This document shows positions 22,664 to 32,758 of a stretch of 64,000 nucleotides of DNA, piece after piece. Each line of letters starts with the position of its first letter. Position 1 is the stretch's first letter. The stretch is from Cyclobacterium sp. 1_MG-2023. GTDB taxonomy: Bacteria; Bacteroidota; Bacteroidia; Cytophagales; Cyclobacteriaceae. The stretch spans positions 107,031 through 171,030 of the forward strand of contig NZ_JAUOPC010000015.1 in the NCBI RefSeq assembly GCF_030546805.1, read 5' to 3'. A program made the position numbers and the translations under genes. A model generated the notes under the pieces. That model searched no databases and had not been told where the DNA came from. It saw nothing but the letters and a program-made list of their open reading frames with translations.

Positions 22664-25066
22664 ATGAAGAAGTATTTATTGTCAACCTTAATGTTTTTTT
22701 TCTTCCTCACATTATATGCCCAAGAAGGGGTAATTCAGGGAAAAGTCCTTAACCCGATCAACAATGATCCCATACCCTTTGCCAATATTATTGTTCAAGG
22801 CCTGGAGGTTGGGGCTGTTTCAGACTTGGAAGGAAATTATGTTATAAGTGGATTGGAACCGGGCTTGTACAATGTGAAGGCTTCTTTTGTAGGCTTCAAA
22901 TCAAAGACTGTATTTGAGGTTCAGGTTACCAAAGCCAGTGCTGTTCAATTGGACTTTGAGTTAGAAGAAGATGCTTCCAATTTGCAGGAAGTGGTGGTGG
23001 ATGCAACATTCAGTAGAACGGAGGAAACGCCGGTGTCTGCCCGCCAACTCAATTCCAATGAAATTGAACGATATCCCGGAGGAAACAGAGACATTAGTAG
23101 GGTAATTCAGTCCTTACCGGGTGTGGCAAGTTCTGCAAGTTTTAGAAATGATATCATTATTCGAGGAGGAGCGCCCAATGAAAATAAATTTTTTGTTGAT
23201 GAAATAGAAGTGCCCGTAATCAATCACTTCGCTACCCAAGGATCCTCGGGAGGACCGGTGGGGATTTTAAATGTTAACTTGATACAAAATGTTGAAGTAC
23301 TAAGTGGAGGCTTTCCCGCCAATAGAATGAATGCCTTGAGTTCATTTTTCGAGTTCCAATTGAAAGATGGGAGACGAGACAAAATGCTTACTCAGGTCAC
23401 CTTAGGGGCCAGTGAGGTAACCCTCTCCAATGAGGGGCCAATTGGAGAGAAAACCACCTATATTTTTTCTGCAAGGAGGTCATATCTTCAAGGACTTTTC
23501 AGATTGATAGGGCTACCTTTCCTGCCAACTTTTAACGACTTCACTTTCAAAACCAAGACTAAAATTAATGACAAAACGGAATTGACAGTGTTGGGGGTTG
23601 GAGCCATAGATCAATTTGCCCTAAATTTTGACGTTCCTGATGGGGAAACAGAAGAAGAAAGAGACGACAGGCTGTATTTGTTGGACAACTTGCCCATATC
23701 TACCCAGTGGAATTATGCCATGGGCGCTAAATTAAAGAAGTTTAGAGACAATGGCTTTTGGGCCTTTATTTTAAGCCGAAATATGCTTAACAATCGTTCT
23801 TATAAGTATTCAGGAAACGATGAGTCCAGTGAGGACAATTTACAATTCGATTACCTCTCTCAGGAAAGCGAAAATAAATTTAGAGCGGAAAACAGTATTT
23901 TCTCAAAAGGATATACCCTGCAATACGGAGTAAATTATGAATTCAGTCGGTATTTGATAGAAAACTATGATGTCAAATTTACGGATCAAAACGGGCTGCC
24001 TCGGGATGTTTCTTCCGTCTCTCTATTTAATAGCTATGGAGCCTTTGTGATGGGAAGTAAAAAGTACTTTGAGGATCGGTTGGTAGTGAATTTGGGTCTT
24101 CGTATGGATGGCAGTGATTTTGGCGAAACGGCTAAGAATCCCTTGAACCAACTTAGTCCCAGGTTTTCTACCAGTTATCAGTTAAAAGACAATTTGTTTT
24201 GGAATGCGAATGCAGGCATATACTACCAAAAACCACCCTACACTGTCTTGGGCTTCCAAAATAATGAAGGGATATATGAGAATCAGGTAAATGATGTGAA
24301 ATTTATGCGGAGCACACATTATATCACAGGTTTTGAATGGCAATTTCCGGCAAAGAACAGAAAACTCTCTGCGGAAGTCTTTTATAAAAGTTATGCAAAT
24401 TATCCCAGTTCTATTAGAAATGGGATTGCCTTGGCAAACCTTGGAGCTGATTTTGGCGTGATAGGAAACGAGCCAGTTACCTCTGACGCCAAAGGTCGGG
24501 CCTATGGTTTGGAGCTTCTTGCCCAGCAGCGTTTGTACAAAGGCTTTTATGGCATTGCAGCACTTACACTTGTGAGGAGTGAGTTTACCAATCCAAATAC
24601 GGGATACCTTCCTTCTTCTTGGGACAATCGATTTATTGTTAGCCTAACAGCAGGAAAGCGGTTTAAAAAGGATTGGGAATTGGGGGCCCGGTGGCGGTTT
24701 TTGGGTGGAACGCCTTACACACCTTATGATCTGGAATCCTCCTCTTTGCGTGCCAATTGGGATTTATATAACAGTGGAAGGTTTGATTTTACAAGGATAA
24801 ATGGCGAGCGATTAAAAAGTTTTCACCAGCTAGATCTGAGGGTAGATAAAAAATATTACTACAATAAATGGAATCTCAATTGGTATTTTGATATTCAAAA
24901 TGCTTATAATTTCCAAGCCGAACAGCAAGCGAATTTAGTTCCCAATCGGGATGATCAGAACGGTCTGGTTGTGGACCCTGAGGACCCAAGCCGCTATTTA
25001 ATAAGAGAAGTAGCAAACCCTGCAGGCACGGTGTTGCCAACTATTGGAGTGATCGTGGAGTTTTAA
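22664..25066 (+). CDS. TonB-dependent receptor with N-terminal carboxypeptidase-regulatory-like domain
   Basis: An 800-residue outer-membrane receptor powered by TonB. A signal peptide (about 1-19, ending LYAQ) is followed by a CarboxypepD_reg-like domain (about 22-105: GVIQGKVLNPINNDPIPFAN and VSDLEGNYVISGLEPGLYNV), a plug domain (about 115-230, with VIQSLPGVASSASFRNDIII and RGGAPNENKFFVDE) and a 22-strand barrel ending in a terminal strand that closes with IGVIVEF (C-terminal Phe). It is not of the SusC type and lacks a SusD partner, so it more likely carries a siderophore, metal complex or small peptide; the substrate cannot be read. It begins 58 bp after crtW on the same strand, but a link to carotenoids is not implied. 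Confidence 0.88.
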   Translation: MKKYLLSTLMFFFFLTLYAQEGVIQGKVLNPINNDPIPFANIIVQGLEVGAVSDLEGNYVISGLEPGLYNVKASFVGFKSKTVFEVQVTKASAVQLDFELEEDASNLQEVVVDATFSRTEETPVSARQLNSNEIERYPGGNRDISRVIQSLPGVASSASFRNDIIIRGGAPNENKFFVDEIEVPVINHFATQGSSGGPVGILNVNLIQNVEVLSGGFPANRMNALSSFFEFQLKDGRRDKMLTQVTLGASEVTLSNEGPIGEKTTYIFSARRSYLQGLFRLIGLPFLPTFNDFTFKTKTKINDKTELTVLGVGAIDQFALNFDVPDGETEEERDDRLYLLDNLPISTQWNYAMGAKLKKFRDNGFWAFILSRNMLNNRSYKYSGNDESSEDNLQFDYLSQESENKFRAENSIFSKGYTLQYGVNYEFSRYLIENYDVKFTDQNGLPRDVSSVSLFNSYGAFVMGSKKYFEDRLVVNLGLRMDGSDFGETAKNPLNQLSPRFSTSYQLKDNLFWNANAGIYYQKPPYTVLGFQNNEGIYENQVNDVKFMRSTHYITGFEWQFPAKNRKLSAEVFYKSYANYPSSIRNGIALANLGADFGVIGNEPVTSDAKGRAYGLELLAQQRLYKGFYGIAALTLVRSEFTNPNTGYLPSSWDNRFIVSLTAGKRFKKDWELGARWRFLGGTPYTPYDLESSSLRANWDLYNSGRFDFTRINGERLKSFHQLDLRVDKKYYYNKWNLNWYFDIQNAYNFQAEQQANLVPNRDDQNGLVVDPEDPSRYLIREVANPAGTVLPTIGVIVEF

Positions 25067-25393
25067 TATTGGCTGGGTTATATGAAGTTATAAAAATCGG
25101 CTTTTATACATTATGGTTTCTTATTCCTCTATCTACGCTCTTTCATGTTTGCCAGGGTTTATCTTATTTTCTCATTCAGAAGGTAAAACGTAAAGTAAAG
25201 GAAAATGCTTCTTTGCTACTCCCCGTCTTCATGCGTTATTTTTAATTTTTAGTTCTATTTCTTTGGCTTAAATGAATGAGTTTTTATCAAGTAAAAGAAC
25301 GACCTTTGTTTTTATGGGGTGATATTTTAGTTTCAATTTGAGATTAATAAAGCTTTTGCTTCGGAAAAACTTGCTGCAATTAAGGCACAAATT
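25067..25393. other. Non-coding gap, 327 bp
   Basis: AT-rich sequence between the TonB receptor and a methyltransferase gene. A weak hairpin (ATAAAA..TTTTAT near 25090-25108) might end the receptor transcript. I see no RNA gene, repeat or well-matched promoter here. Confidence 0.5.
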
Positions 25394-26023
25394 ATGGAGA
25401 TTAATGAACTAAATAAATTGCTAGGAAACATAGACCTTTATCTTTTAGATCAATTGCTAAAGGGGAGGTTTACCAAGGAGATGATGATCCTTGATGCAGG
25501 CTGTGGAGAAGGAAGAAATACCCACTATTTCATTCAGAAAGGTTATCGAATAGTTGGGGTAGATGGCAATTCATCCGCAATTAGCATGGCCAGGATTTCT
25601 GGTAAAACTTTGGATCCAAATTTTGACCCATTGAGGTTCCAAGTTGCCGAGCTGAAAGATATTCCTTTCCATTCCGAAGCTTTTGATGCAGTGCTGAGCA
25701 GTGCAGTGTTGCATTTCGCCAAAAATAAGGTTCATTTTCTTGAGCTTTTTCAGGAACATATGCGCGTGTTAAAGCCCGGCGGACTCTTTTGGTTGAGAAT
25801 GTGTACAGATGCCGGAGGCGCTTTTGTCCTAAAAGATCAGTCCTCTGATTTGATGCAAAATCTACCAGATGGAACGGTGCGATTTGTATTGACTGAACCC
25901 TTGATCAAGGAAATAATGAATAAACATCAACTTAGCTTGCTTGAGCCGGCAAAATCGGTATTGGTACATAATAAAAGAGCCATGGGTGTTTTTGTTTTTC
26001 AAAAAAAAGCCAAAAAGAAATAA
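25394..26023 (+). CDS. Class I SAM-dependent methyltransferase
   Basis: The 209-residue protein has the Rossmann-like methyltransferase fold: motif I LDAGCGEGRNTHYF (about 34-47), the acidic end of strand 2 VGVDGNSSAISMA (about 54-66), motif II/III LKDIPFHSEAFDAVLSSAVLHF (about 87-108) and the post-motif RVLKPGGLFWLRM (about 125-137). The substrate is unknown; the arrangement resembles UbiE/Tam-like methyltransferases acting on small molecules. Its stop codon overlaps the next gene's start (TAATG), so the two are translationally coupled, although no functional link is evident. Confidence 0.85.
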   Translation: MEINELNKLLGNIDLYLLDQLLKGRFTKEMMILDAGCGEGRNTHYFIQKGYRIVGVDGNSSAISMARISGKTLDPNFDPLRFQVAELKDIPFHSEAFDAVLSSAVLHFAKNKVHFLELFQEHMRVLKPGGLFWLRMCTDAGGAFVLKDQSSDLMQNLPDGTVRFVLTEPLIKEIMNKHQLSLLEPAKSVLVHNKRAMGVFVFQKKAKKK

Positions 26024-26634
26024 TGGGAATAGTGGATTTGCAATATGCATTAGAGTTGGTAGGGACCTACTTTTTTGCAATTTCAGGTGCGTTGGCAATT
26101 CAAAATAAGGACCAAGATTTATTTGGTGTTGGATTTATGGGCTTTATCACGGCCATAGGAGGGGGGAGTCTGAGGGATATTCTTATCGATTCCTACCCCT
26201 TGGTTTGGATTGAAAATGTTAATTTTCTATATGCCATTTTTGCAGGCTTGATCACAACCTTTTTATTTTTTAATCACATGACCAAACTAAGGAAAACTTT
26301 GTTCCTATTTGATACCTTAGGGATAGCTTTTTTTACGATTTTGGGAGTGGAAAAGTGTTTGAATTTGGGCTTCAGGCCGGAGGTGGCAGCCATTATGGGG
26401 ATGTTTAGTGCTGTGATGGGAGGCGTTATCAGGGATACACTGACCAATGAAATACCAATTCTTTTTAGAAAAGAAGTATATGCCTCAGCTTGTCTAGCCG
26501 GTGCGGTATTGTACCTCTCTTTGGATTATTTTGGTGTGGTTAGGAATACAAATTTGTTGGTTTCTATTGCATTGATTATTATAATCCGCTTGGTGGCTGT
26601 AAGGTTCAAGCTTAATTTACCCATTCTCAATTAA
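26023..26634 (+). CDS. TRIC / UPF0126 family membrane protein (cation channel type)
   Basis: The 203-residue protein consists of about seven membrane helices built as two similar halves, each containing the family's glycine-rich kink: GGGSLRDILIDSYPLVWI (about 46-64) and GGVIRDTLTNEIPILF (about 132-147). This is the UPF0126/YadS family, prokaryotic homologues of trimeric intracellular cation channels that conduct potassium or sodium; the physiological role in bacteria is unclear. It overlaps the upstream methyltransferase gene by one base. Confidence 0.9.
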   Translation: MGIVDLQYALELVGTYFFAISGALAIQNKDQDLFGVGFMGFITAIGGGSLRDILIDSYPLVWIENVNFLYAIFAGLITTFLFFNHMTKLRKTLFLFDTLGIAFFTILGVEKCLNLGFRPEVAAIMGMFSAVMGGVIRDTLTNEIPILFRKEVYASACLAGAVLYLSLDYFGVVRNTNLLVSIALIIIIRLVAVRFKLNLPILN

Positions 26635-26730
26635 TGAATGATTTCGATTTTAATTCTTTAACAGACAGATGGTCATTTAACCTTAATTTGAGTATCTCAT
26701 TAACCATTTATATTTAATTACTATTGAATT

Positions 26731-27462
26731 ATGCAAATACAGATTTTTCAAGACAAGGAAAGTTTACACCGTGCTGTTGCACAAATGTTCATTGAGGCAG
26801 TAAAGGTAAAGCCAAACATTATATTGGGTTTAGCCACCGGAAGCTCTCCCTTGGAAACCTATGAAAATTTGATTAAAGACCACAAAGAGAATGGTACCGA
26901 TTATTCAGAAGTGGTTACTTTTAATCTGGATGAATACATTGGTTTAGAAGGATCCCATTCACAGAGTTACAGGTATTTTATGAATACTTCTTTATTTAAT
27001 GGGCTTAACATCCCTTTGGGGCAAACCAATGTGCCTAGCGGAACCGGAGATGTCAATGAAACCTGTGAGGCTTATGAAAATGAAATTACCAATGCTGGAG
27101 GAATTGATTTACAATTACTGGGTATCGGCACGAATGGACACATAGGGTTTAATGAGCCGGGAACGCCTTTTGATACACGAACGCATGTGACCGCATTGAC
27201 TCAAGAAACCATTGATGGAAATGCTCGATTTTTTGAAAGTGCTGATAGCGTACCCAAAAAAGCAGTAACCATGGGGATTCAGAGTATTATGGGTGCCAAA
27301 AAAATTGCACTGATTGCCTATGGTAGTAAAAAAGCTGCAGCCATTAGAGATATGGTGAATGGTCCTATTACGGAATCAATGCCTGCTTCAATTCTTCAAA
27401 ATCATCCTGATGCGACTTTATTTCTCGATGAAGAGGCTGCAGCACTTTTGAAGCCTCAATAA
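26731..27462 (+). CDS. nagB: Glucosamine-6-phosphate deaminase
   Basis: NagB converts glucosamine 6-phosphate to fructose 6-phosphate and ammonia, feeding amino sugars into glycolysis. The 243-residue protein is of the short (Bacillus-like) type without the long allosteric C-terminus of E. coli NagB. Visible motifs: phosphate-binding GLATGSSPLETY (33-44), the general base Asp67 in FNLDEYIGL, and GIGTNGHIGFNEPG (131-144) with His137 and Glu142, plus TMGIQSIMGAKKI near 180-192. No nagA, chitinase or amino-sugar transporter is adjacent. It converges with the histidine kinase gene 39 bp away. Confidence 0.94.
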   Translation: MQIQIFQDKESLHRAVAQMFIEAVKVKPNIILGLATGSSPLETYENLIKDHKENGTDYSEVVTFNLDEYIGLEGSHSQSYRYFMNTSLFNGLNIPLGQTNVPSGTGDVNETCEAYENEITNAGGIDLQLLGIGTNGHIGFNEPGTPFDTRTHVTALTQETIDGNARFFESADSVPKKAVTMGIQSIMGAKKIALIAYGSKKAAAIRDMVNGPITESMPASILQNHPDATLFLDEEAAALLKPQ

Positions 27463-27501
27463 TTTTGTAATTGGTAAGAAGAAGGGAGCCATTATTTAGG
27501 G

Positions 27502-30486
27502 CTAGGACTGATTAATGATTAGGTTTCTCAGATAAATTCTAAATATGGTTCCTTTACCAACTTTACTTTCTACCTCAATTTTACCATCATGAGCCCTGAT
27601 TTGCTCCCTAACTAGGTAAAGCCCCAGTCCCTTGCCTTCAACATGGGTGTGAAACCTTTGGTAGAGTCCAAAAATACGGTCTCCATATCTCGATAAATCT
27701 AGCCCTATGCCATTGTCTTCAAATCTTATGACACAATACTTTCCATCTTTATAAGTTTTGATGTTGACAATAGGACTGCGCTCTGGATGCTTGTATTTGA
27801 CGGCATTAGTCATGAAATTCATGAAGAAGTTTTCCAGATGTGCATAAATATAGTTGATATCATTTAAAGCTTTGAAATCTTTATGGATGATAATACCCGA
27901 TTCTTTGAGTTGGTTATATAAGCTTTTTTCAATATTGTTGAGCAGCAATTTAAAATCTATATGCTCAACCTTAGGTATTTTCTGTTTTTTAATGGAAACT
28001 ACTTCTATCAGGTCCTGAAGGGTGGAGTCCAATAAATTGGTTGAGATTTTTAGGTTTTCCCAAATTTCGTGATTTTCAGGATCACCTGGATTTTCCTCAT
28101 TATAGAGATCTAGCAAGAGCGAAATGTTAACTATTGGTGCTCTTAGGTTATGGGAAACGATATACGCAAATCTCAAAAGTTCTTCATTATGGGATTTAAG
28201 GTCTTTAATTAAGTTGACACGATCGGATTCAAGTTTTTTGGCTTCCGTAATATTTTGCTTTACCAACAAAATTCGGGCTACTTCATCGGAGCCATTCATT
28301 AGAGGTACGGCACTTTGTAGGTATTTTTTGCTCTTGGTCTCAGTCTCAAAACTAACTCTTTGGCCTTCCAGTACTTTGCTAAGCTTGCTCTTGACAATTT
28401 TTAGGTTTTTACCTGTAAACTGTTTTAAGAGGTTGGTTCCTAATAAGGATCTGGGATCTGTAGCCGACAATTTATATTCTTCACCATCCGTGAATAAATA
28501 ATGATAGTTTTTGTCTAACACATCTACAGTTCCTTGTGGGAAATTTTCTGCAATGCTTCTGTAAAGCTGCTCAGATGCTATAAGTTTCTTCTCTGAGAGG
28601 GTTCTTTCCGTAATGTCATCCACGAAAACTACATAGGACTCCTTGTTCTCTTTTCCGTATAAGATCTTGGTAAATGATATTTTCAGCTCCCTGTCAATGT
28701 TGTTTTCACAAGGCAGATGAAAGTAGGCTACTTTTCGATCGGTTTTTAAAAAGTTGATAATTACTTGACGCAGTGATTTCCTAATATTATCCTTTATTAG
28801 GATGGTTTTTAGTAAGTCTTCTTTCTTCTTAATATTGAATACCGGGAGGGTCTTATTGTTTATCAGGATAGGTTCAAATTGATGGTTGACGGCAAAAATG
28901 GCATAAGCTGTGCCATTCAGTATGGCATCGTGCATGTAATTGGTTTCCTGCAGCTTGTTTTCAAATCGGAAACGGTATAGCTCTTTGCTTACCCAATCTC
29001 TAAGGATGCTAAACAACTCACTGTAGTGGGCCTTATTTTTAATGGGCTGATCATGAAGCAAACACATAGTGCCTATTTCATTTCTTTCAGTGTCGTAAAG
29101 CTTGAGCCGTATTAGTGATTTGATTTGCTGTTCAGCCAAACTTGAAATGTTTGCTAAACTCTCACTATTTCCGGTACTGATCATCAAAAAATTATTTGTG
29201 CTGTCCAAAGAAAGCAATTCTTCATTCAGAATTTCGCCCCATTTCCCATCCTTGTCTAGTAACTTTTTTCCGTCTTCACAAAGCGCAAGGACTTTCATTT
29301 CCTTCTTTTCATGAGCTAAATTTCCTATAAGACAATATTTGAACCCTAACTTTCTGAAAAGAAGGGAGTTTATTTCTTCAAATAAATTTTTCCCTTTAAA
29401 CAAACTGGAGATGGCAGACACCTCTGTCAACATACCCTGAATAAATTTTTTTTCGAAAAGCTTTTTTATGAGGCCTTCTTTGCTATTTGGCCTAATAGGG
29501 TTGGGCTGAGGAGGAGTGATATTGATGATGTTGCCTGTAAGCCCTTCTTCTAACGTATATGGGCTTTGAAAGAAGCGAACATTATTCTTTATTTCTTGGT
29601 AATGCCCTTTATTATGTTTAACCCTATAAGAAATAGAGTAGTTATTTTTCCCGTATTGGTCAAGAGATAAAAAGTCTTCGATTTTTTGCTTATCCTCCGG
29701 ATGAATTAAATTCAGCCAATCCCATATGTGAAAACTTCTAAAGTTCCCATCCTCATAGCCCAGTAAGTTCTGCAATGGCCCGGCCCATAATACTTCTTTA
29801 GTTTTCCTGAGGTATTTGAAGTAGACTTTTTCATGGTATTCAAGATCAACAATCTTATGCTGCTTTTTTATTTTTTTTAAGGAAGACTTAAAGGTCTGTG
29901 ACTCCTTTAAGGTTACCAACCGGTAATCAGAAGTAATATTTTTGATTTTGATATTTAAACCATTGGTATCTAATGTGGCATTACCTATATTTTGTGGGCT
30001 CAATAGATCAAAATATTTCTCCTTAAGTTGAGGGTGCTTTGCTAATAAGTACTCATGAAGATCATTTACATTGTATACTTGATTCTTGTCTGGGCTTCCT
30101 AGCTCTGTTAATATCCTTTGCTCATCGGAATGGATTAACCAAGCACTCCCGGAGCTGCAAGGGGTATGGTTGATCATAGCATTCACCAAAAAACCATTGT
30201 CTCCATGGGAGACAATGCAGCCTTCAATTTTCAACCACAGAAAGGATTGCTTGTTAAATAAAAGAGGAGTTTTGAATTGATTGTTCTTCCTTAGTTGTTT
30301 AAATATATAGTCTAATAAGGAGTCACTTTGAGTAGAGAAAATATCATTTAGTATATTTTTATTTAATAAGTTGAGCTCATGGTCATCCCATGGAATGGTC
30401 TTATTGGATTGGTAAAGAATCTCAAATCTACCATCATTTAATCTTGTAAAAGTCAGTAATTGTGATTTGAAAATATTTTCAAACAT
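27502..30486 (-). CDS. Large multi-PAS/GAF sensor histidine kinase (orphan)
   Basis: A 994-residue kinase with no membrane segment or signal peptide, so a cytoplasmic sensor. Reading from the N-terminus: PAS-like regions (about 1-210), a PAS_3-type fold around 215-315 (LLGYEDGNFRSFHIWDWL, IHPEDKQKIEDF), a GAF-like domain (about 340-500), two further PAS domains (about 515-630 and 640-745, each ending in an (I/V)DDITER or KQNITEAKK linker), then the kinase core. The phospho-acceptor is His779 in IVSHNLRAP; the N box has Asn894, G1 is DNGIGL (923-928) and G2 is GKGLGLYL (about 950-957). No response regulator is adjacent, so it may act on a distant partner. Such stacks occur in Bacteroidetes stress and light/redox signalling; the signal is unknown. 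Confidence 0.9.
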   Translation of the reverse strand: MFENIFKSQLLTFTRLNDGRFEILYQSNKTIPWDDHELNLLNKNILNDIFSTQSDSLLDYIFKQLRKNNQFKTPLLFNKQSFLWLKIEGCIVSHGDNGFLVNAMINHTPCSSGSAWLIHSDEQRILTELGSPDKNQVYNVNDLHEYLLAKHPQLKEKYFDLLSPQNIGNATLDTNGLNIKIKNITSDYRLVTLKESQTFKSSLKKIKKQHKIVDLEYHEKVYFKYLRKTKEVLWAGPLQNLLGYEDGNFRSFHIWDWLNLIHPEDKQKIEDFLSLDQYGKNNYSISYRVKHNKGHYQEIKNNVRFFQSPYTLEEGLTGNIINITPPQPNPIRPNSKEGLIKKLFEKKFIQGMLTEVSAISSLFKGKNLFEEINSLLFRKLGFKYCLIGNLAHEKKEMKVLALCEDGKKLLDKDGKWGEILNEELLSLDSTNNFLMISTGNSESLANISSLAEQQIKSLIRLKLYDTERNEIGTMCLLHDQPIKNKAHYSELFSILRDWVSKELYRFRFENKLQETNYMHDAILNGTAYAIFAVNHQFEPILINNKTLPVFNIKKKEDLLKTILIKDNIRKSLRQVIINFLKTDRKVAYFHLPCENNIDRELKISFTKILYGKENKESYVVFVDDITERTLSEKKLIASEQLYRSIAENFPQGTVDVLDKNYHYLFTDGEEYKLSATDPRSLLGTNLLKQFTGKNLKIVKSKLSKVLEGQRVSFETETKSKKYLQSAVPLMNGSDEVARILLVKQNITEAKKLESDRVNLIKDLKSHNEELLRFAYIVSHNLRAPIVNISLLLDLYNEENPGDPENHEIWENLKISTNLLDSTLQDLIEVVSIKKQKIPKVEHIDFKLLLNNIEKSLYNQLKESGIIIHKDFKALNDINYIYAHLENFFMNFMTNAVKYKHPERSPIVNIKTYKDGKYCVIRFEDNGIGLDLSRYGDRIFGLYQRFHTHVEGKGLGLYLVREQIRAHDGKIEVESKVGKGTIFRIYLRNLIINQS

Positions 30487-30626
30487 CAGTTTGGTGGGGT
30501 GAAAGACTAAAAACTAGGTAAAAACTTCATTAAATTTATAAAAAAAATACGGGCTTAATACAAAAAAAATATCAAATTCATAATTCTCTATATTAAATTC
30601 ATTATTATACTTACATTTCAATTTGC

Positions 30627-31886
30627 TTACAATTGCTTCTCAAGCAAAAAGGTGACTTTGTGAATTCTGTCCCTAGAATTGCCCTCAGGGTCTGCTCTTA
30701 ATAGCTCCAAAGAAATTACTTCCCCTTCCTCAGACCTTAGCAATTCTGTAATATCTGAGAGCTCCCAAAACATGGCCGGTATTTTATTAATGGTAAGAAT
30801 CTCATCCATTTCTCTGGCACCATGGCGGTATGCAGGAGAATCTTCACGGACCTCGTGGATATAGTATCTTTTCTCCTCTAATGAACTTACTCGTACACTC
30901 AGACCGCTCATGTCATATTTGAAAGGCGTTTTGTACTTGGCGCTTTTTTTATACAAAATTCGATGTCTTGGATAATCGAAAATTATCTTCATGTGGTTGA
31001 GTAGTTCCGAACCCAGACTTCCCATTCTACCCGTATTTATCAGGACTTCAGAAAACTCATTTTTTTCAGGGTAGGAGGTAATAACTCCTTTAAAATTCAA
31101 GCCGTTGATATTTAATTTTCTCACCCGTCCAACAAAACCTTCCAAATCTCCCCCAAGGGATCTCCCTAAGCTACTCTTTAGGTTTAGCTCTGGAAGGACG
31201 ATGTCTTCACTTGTTTCTTGGTTGAGTAGCAAGCCATGATTTGCTCCGGTATCAATGAGAAGTTTGGCTTGCAAATCAGGCCCATTTGTTTGCTTTATAC
31301 TAGTAAGGATATAAGGTTTGTTACCGATTAGTTCTATAGGGATCTCTCTAAGCCAAAAAGGCTTCCATTTAAATGCTTGTCGATTATAAAAGGTGATCAA
31401 CCCATTGTCATAATCCACTTTAATTGGATTGTTTTTAAAAAACTCATGTCCAATTACCCCATAAATAGGTACGCCAAGGACTTTCTCTAACTCTAAAAAA
31501 TCCTCATCCAATACCAGAATGGCCTGAAAAATCCCCTCTATGGGGCCCAAGTCAAAATGGTTGTTTGGAGATACAGAGGCGCTCAAGACGGTTTGTCCAT
31601 CTGCACCCACCAAATTGAGTTTTCTGGTATAATGCATTTGCAACTCATCTGCTATTGATTTGCTAAAAAAAATGTTTGATTTCACTCCGGTATCAAAGAT
31701 GAAATTTACCGGTGGGCCACCATTTATGGATACAGGTAGGATAATGAGGCTGTTTGAATCTATAAAGGGTAGTGTGATTTTCTTTTCCGCCCTTTTCATA
31801 TAAAAACCAGGGACTTGACTCTTTACAGCTGAGACCGGTAAAGACCAAATTAAAAGAATGATTAGCCATTGGTTCCTATAATGCAT
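30627..31886 (-). CDS. Retropepsin-like aspartyl protease with C-terminal PDZ domain
   Basis: The 419-residue protein has a signal peptide (hydrophobic about 6-20) and two retropepsin-like halves, each with a catalytic Asp-Thr-Gly: FDTGVKS (Asp65) and IDTGANHG (Asp212). A PDZ domain follows (about 320-415), recognisable from LSVRVSSLEEKRYYIHEV, REDSPAYRHGAREMDEILTI and a closing strand. This architecture is widespread in Bacteroidetes as periplasmic or surface proteases of unknown substrate. It lies upstream of, and in the same direction as, the orphan kinase gene, with 140 bp between them. Confidence 0.85.
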   Translation of the reverse strand: MHYRNQWLIILLIWSLPVSAVKSQVPGFYMKRAEKKITLPFIDSNSLIILPVSINGGPPVNFIFDTGVKSNIFFSKSIADELQMHYTRKLNLVGADGQTVLSASVSPNNHFDLGPIEGIFQAILVLDEDFLELEKVLGVPIYGVIGHEFFKNNPIKVDYDNGLITFYNRQAFKWKPFWLREIPIELIGNKPYILTSIKQTNGPDLQAKLLIDTGANHGLLLNQETSEDIVLPELNLKSSLGRSLGGDLEGFVGRVRKLNINGLNFKGVITSYPEKNEFSEVLINTGRMGSLGSELLNHMKIIFDYPRHRILYKKSAKYKTPFKYDMSGLSVRVSSLEEKRYYIHEVREDSPAYRHGAREMDEILTINKIPAMFWELSDITELLRSEEGEVISLELLRADPEGNSRDRIHKVTFLLEKQL

Positions 31887-32248
31887 GATGGTTTATTGTT
31901 CCTTTAATATAAAAAAATAATTTGATTTAAGAAGGGCTTTATTTTCTTAGTTGGCTATTAAAACCTCCTTAATCAGTGACAGAAATTGAACAAAAATTAT
32001 GCGAAAAGGTTTTAATGAACCTTAATTTTTTACGCGTAGTTGAGTAAGAGATCTTAAATAAGTGAAGGTAAAAATAGAAAAGGCGTTTATTTATCGAAAT
32101 AGACAGTTTTATGGATGTTATTGTTCGCAATCCTGACTAAGTACTAATTTAGAACCATTGAAAATAACCGGTCTTTTGGCGATTCAAAAGTTTTATGGTT
32201 TGAAAAATCTAAAAAATAACTGACCTTTATTCTTTACAACAATAAATC
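31887..32248. other. Divergent intergenic region, 362 bp
   Basis: AT-rich spacer between the protease gene (leftward) and the Fur-family gene (rightward), so it should contain promoters for both. A TTTG (about 32199-32202) lies in front of the regulator, but no exact TAnnTTTG follows at the right distance. I see no repeat, RNA gene or obvious Fur-box palindrome. Confidence 0.4.
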
Positions 32249-32719
32249 ATGGCCGAAAAGTCTATCATTGAGAAAGCGAAGAAAATTTTTGAAAATTACC
32301 TTGTCAGACAAGGTAGCCGTAAAACCCCTGAGCGGTTTTCTGTTATAGATGAGTTATATGCTTTGCCGCAAGATGAGCATATAGATGTTGAAGGCTTGTT
32401 TTTGAGAATGCGAAACAATGGTTATTCCATAAGTAGGGCAACCATTTATAATACGCTGGATTTATTAGTGGAGTGCGGGTTGGCGGTAAAACATCAGTTT
32501 AAGGATAAAGTAGCCTTGTATGAGCAAGCACTTACCTACAAGCATCACGACCACTATGTTTGCAATCAGTGCAGAAAAATTTTGGAGTTTTCTGACGAAA
32601 GAATCAACCTGATTAAAGAAGAAATGGGAAATGCTTTTTCCTCCCACATTACCAGTCATTCACTTGTGCTGTATGGCGATTGCCAGATTCGGAATTGTGA
32701 AAACTTGCCGGTACATTAA
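32249..32719 (+). CDS. Fur-family metalloregulator
   Basis: The 156-residue protein has the Fur layout: an N-terminal winged helix with the recognition segment YSISRATIYNTLDLLVECGL (about 57-76), then the metal/dimerisation domain with HHDHYVC (about 95-101), the structural zinc cysteines in CNQC (101-104) and the second pair in DCQIRNC (C-x4-C, about 144-149). Both cysteine pairs are retained. Fur-family members sense iron, zinc, manganese or peroxide; I cannot tell which. No iron-uptake gene is adjacent and the gene appears monocistronic. Confidence 0.88.
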   Translation: MAEKSIIEKAKKIFENYLVRQGSRKTPERFSVIDELYALPQDEHIDVEGLFLRMRNNGYSISRATIYNTLDLLVECGLAVKHQFKDKVALYEQALTYKHHDHYVCNQCRKILEFSDERINLIKEEMGNAFSSHITSHSLVLYGDCQIRNCENLPVH

Positions 32720-32758
32720 TTGACCCAGGGGGTAGTAGCTATTTTTAGTTCTTTACTT

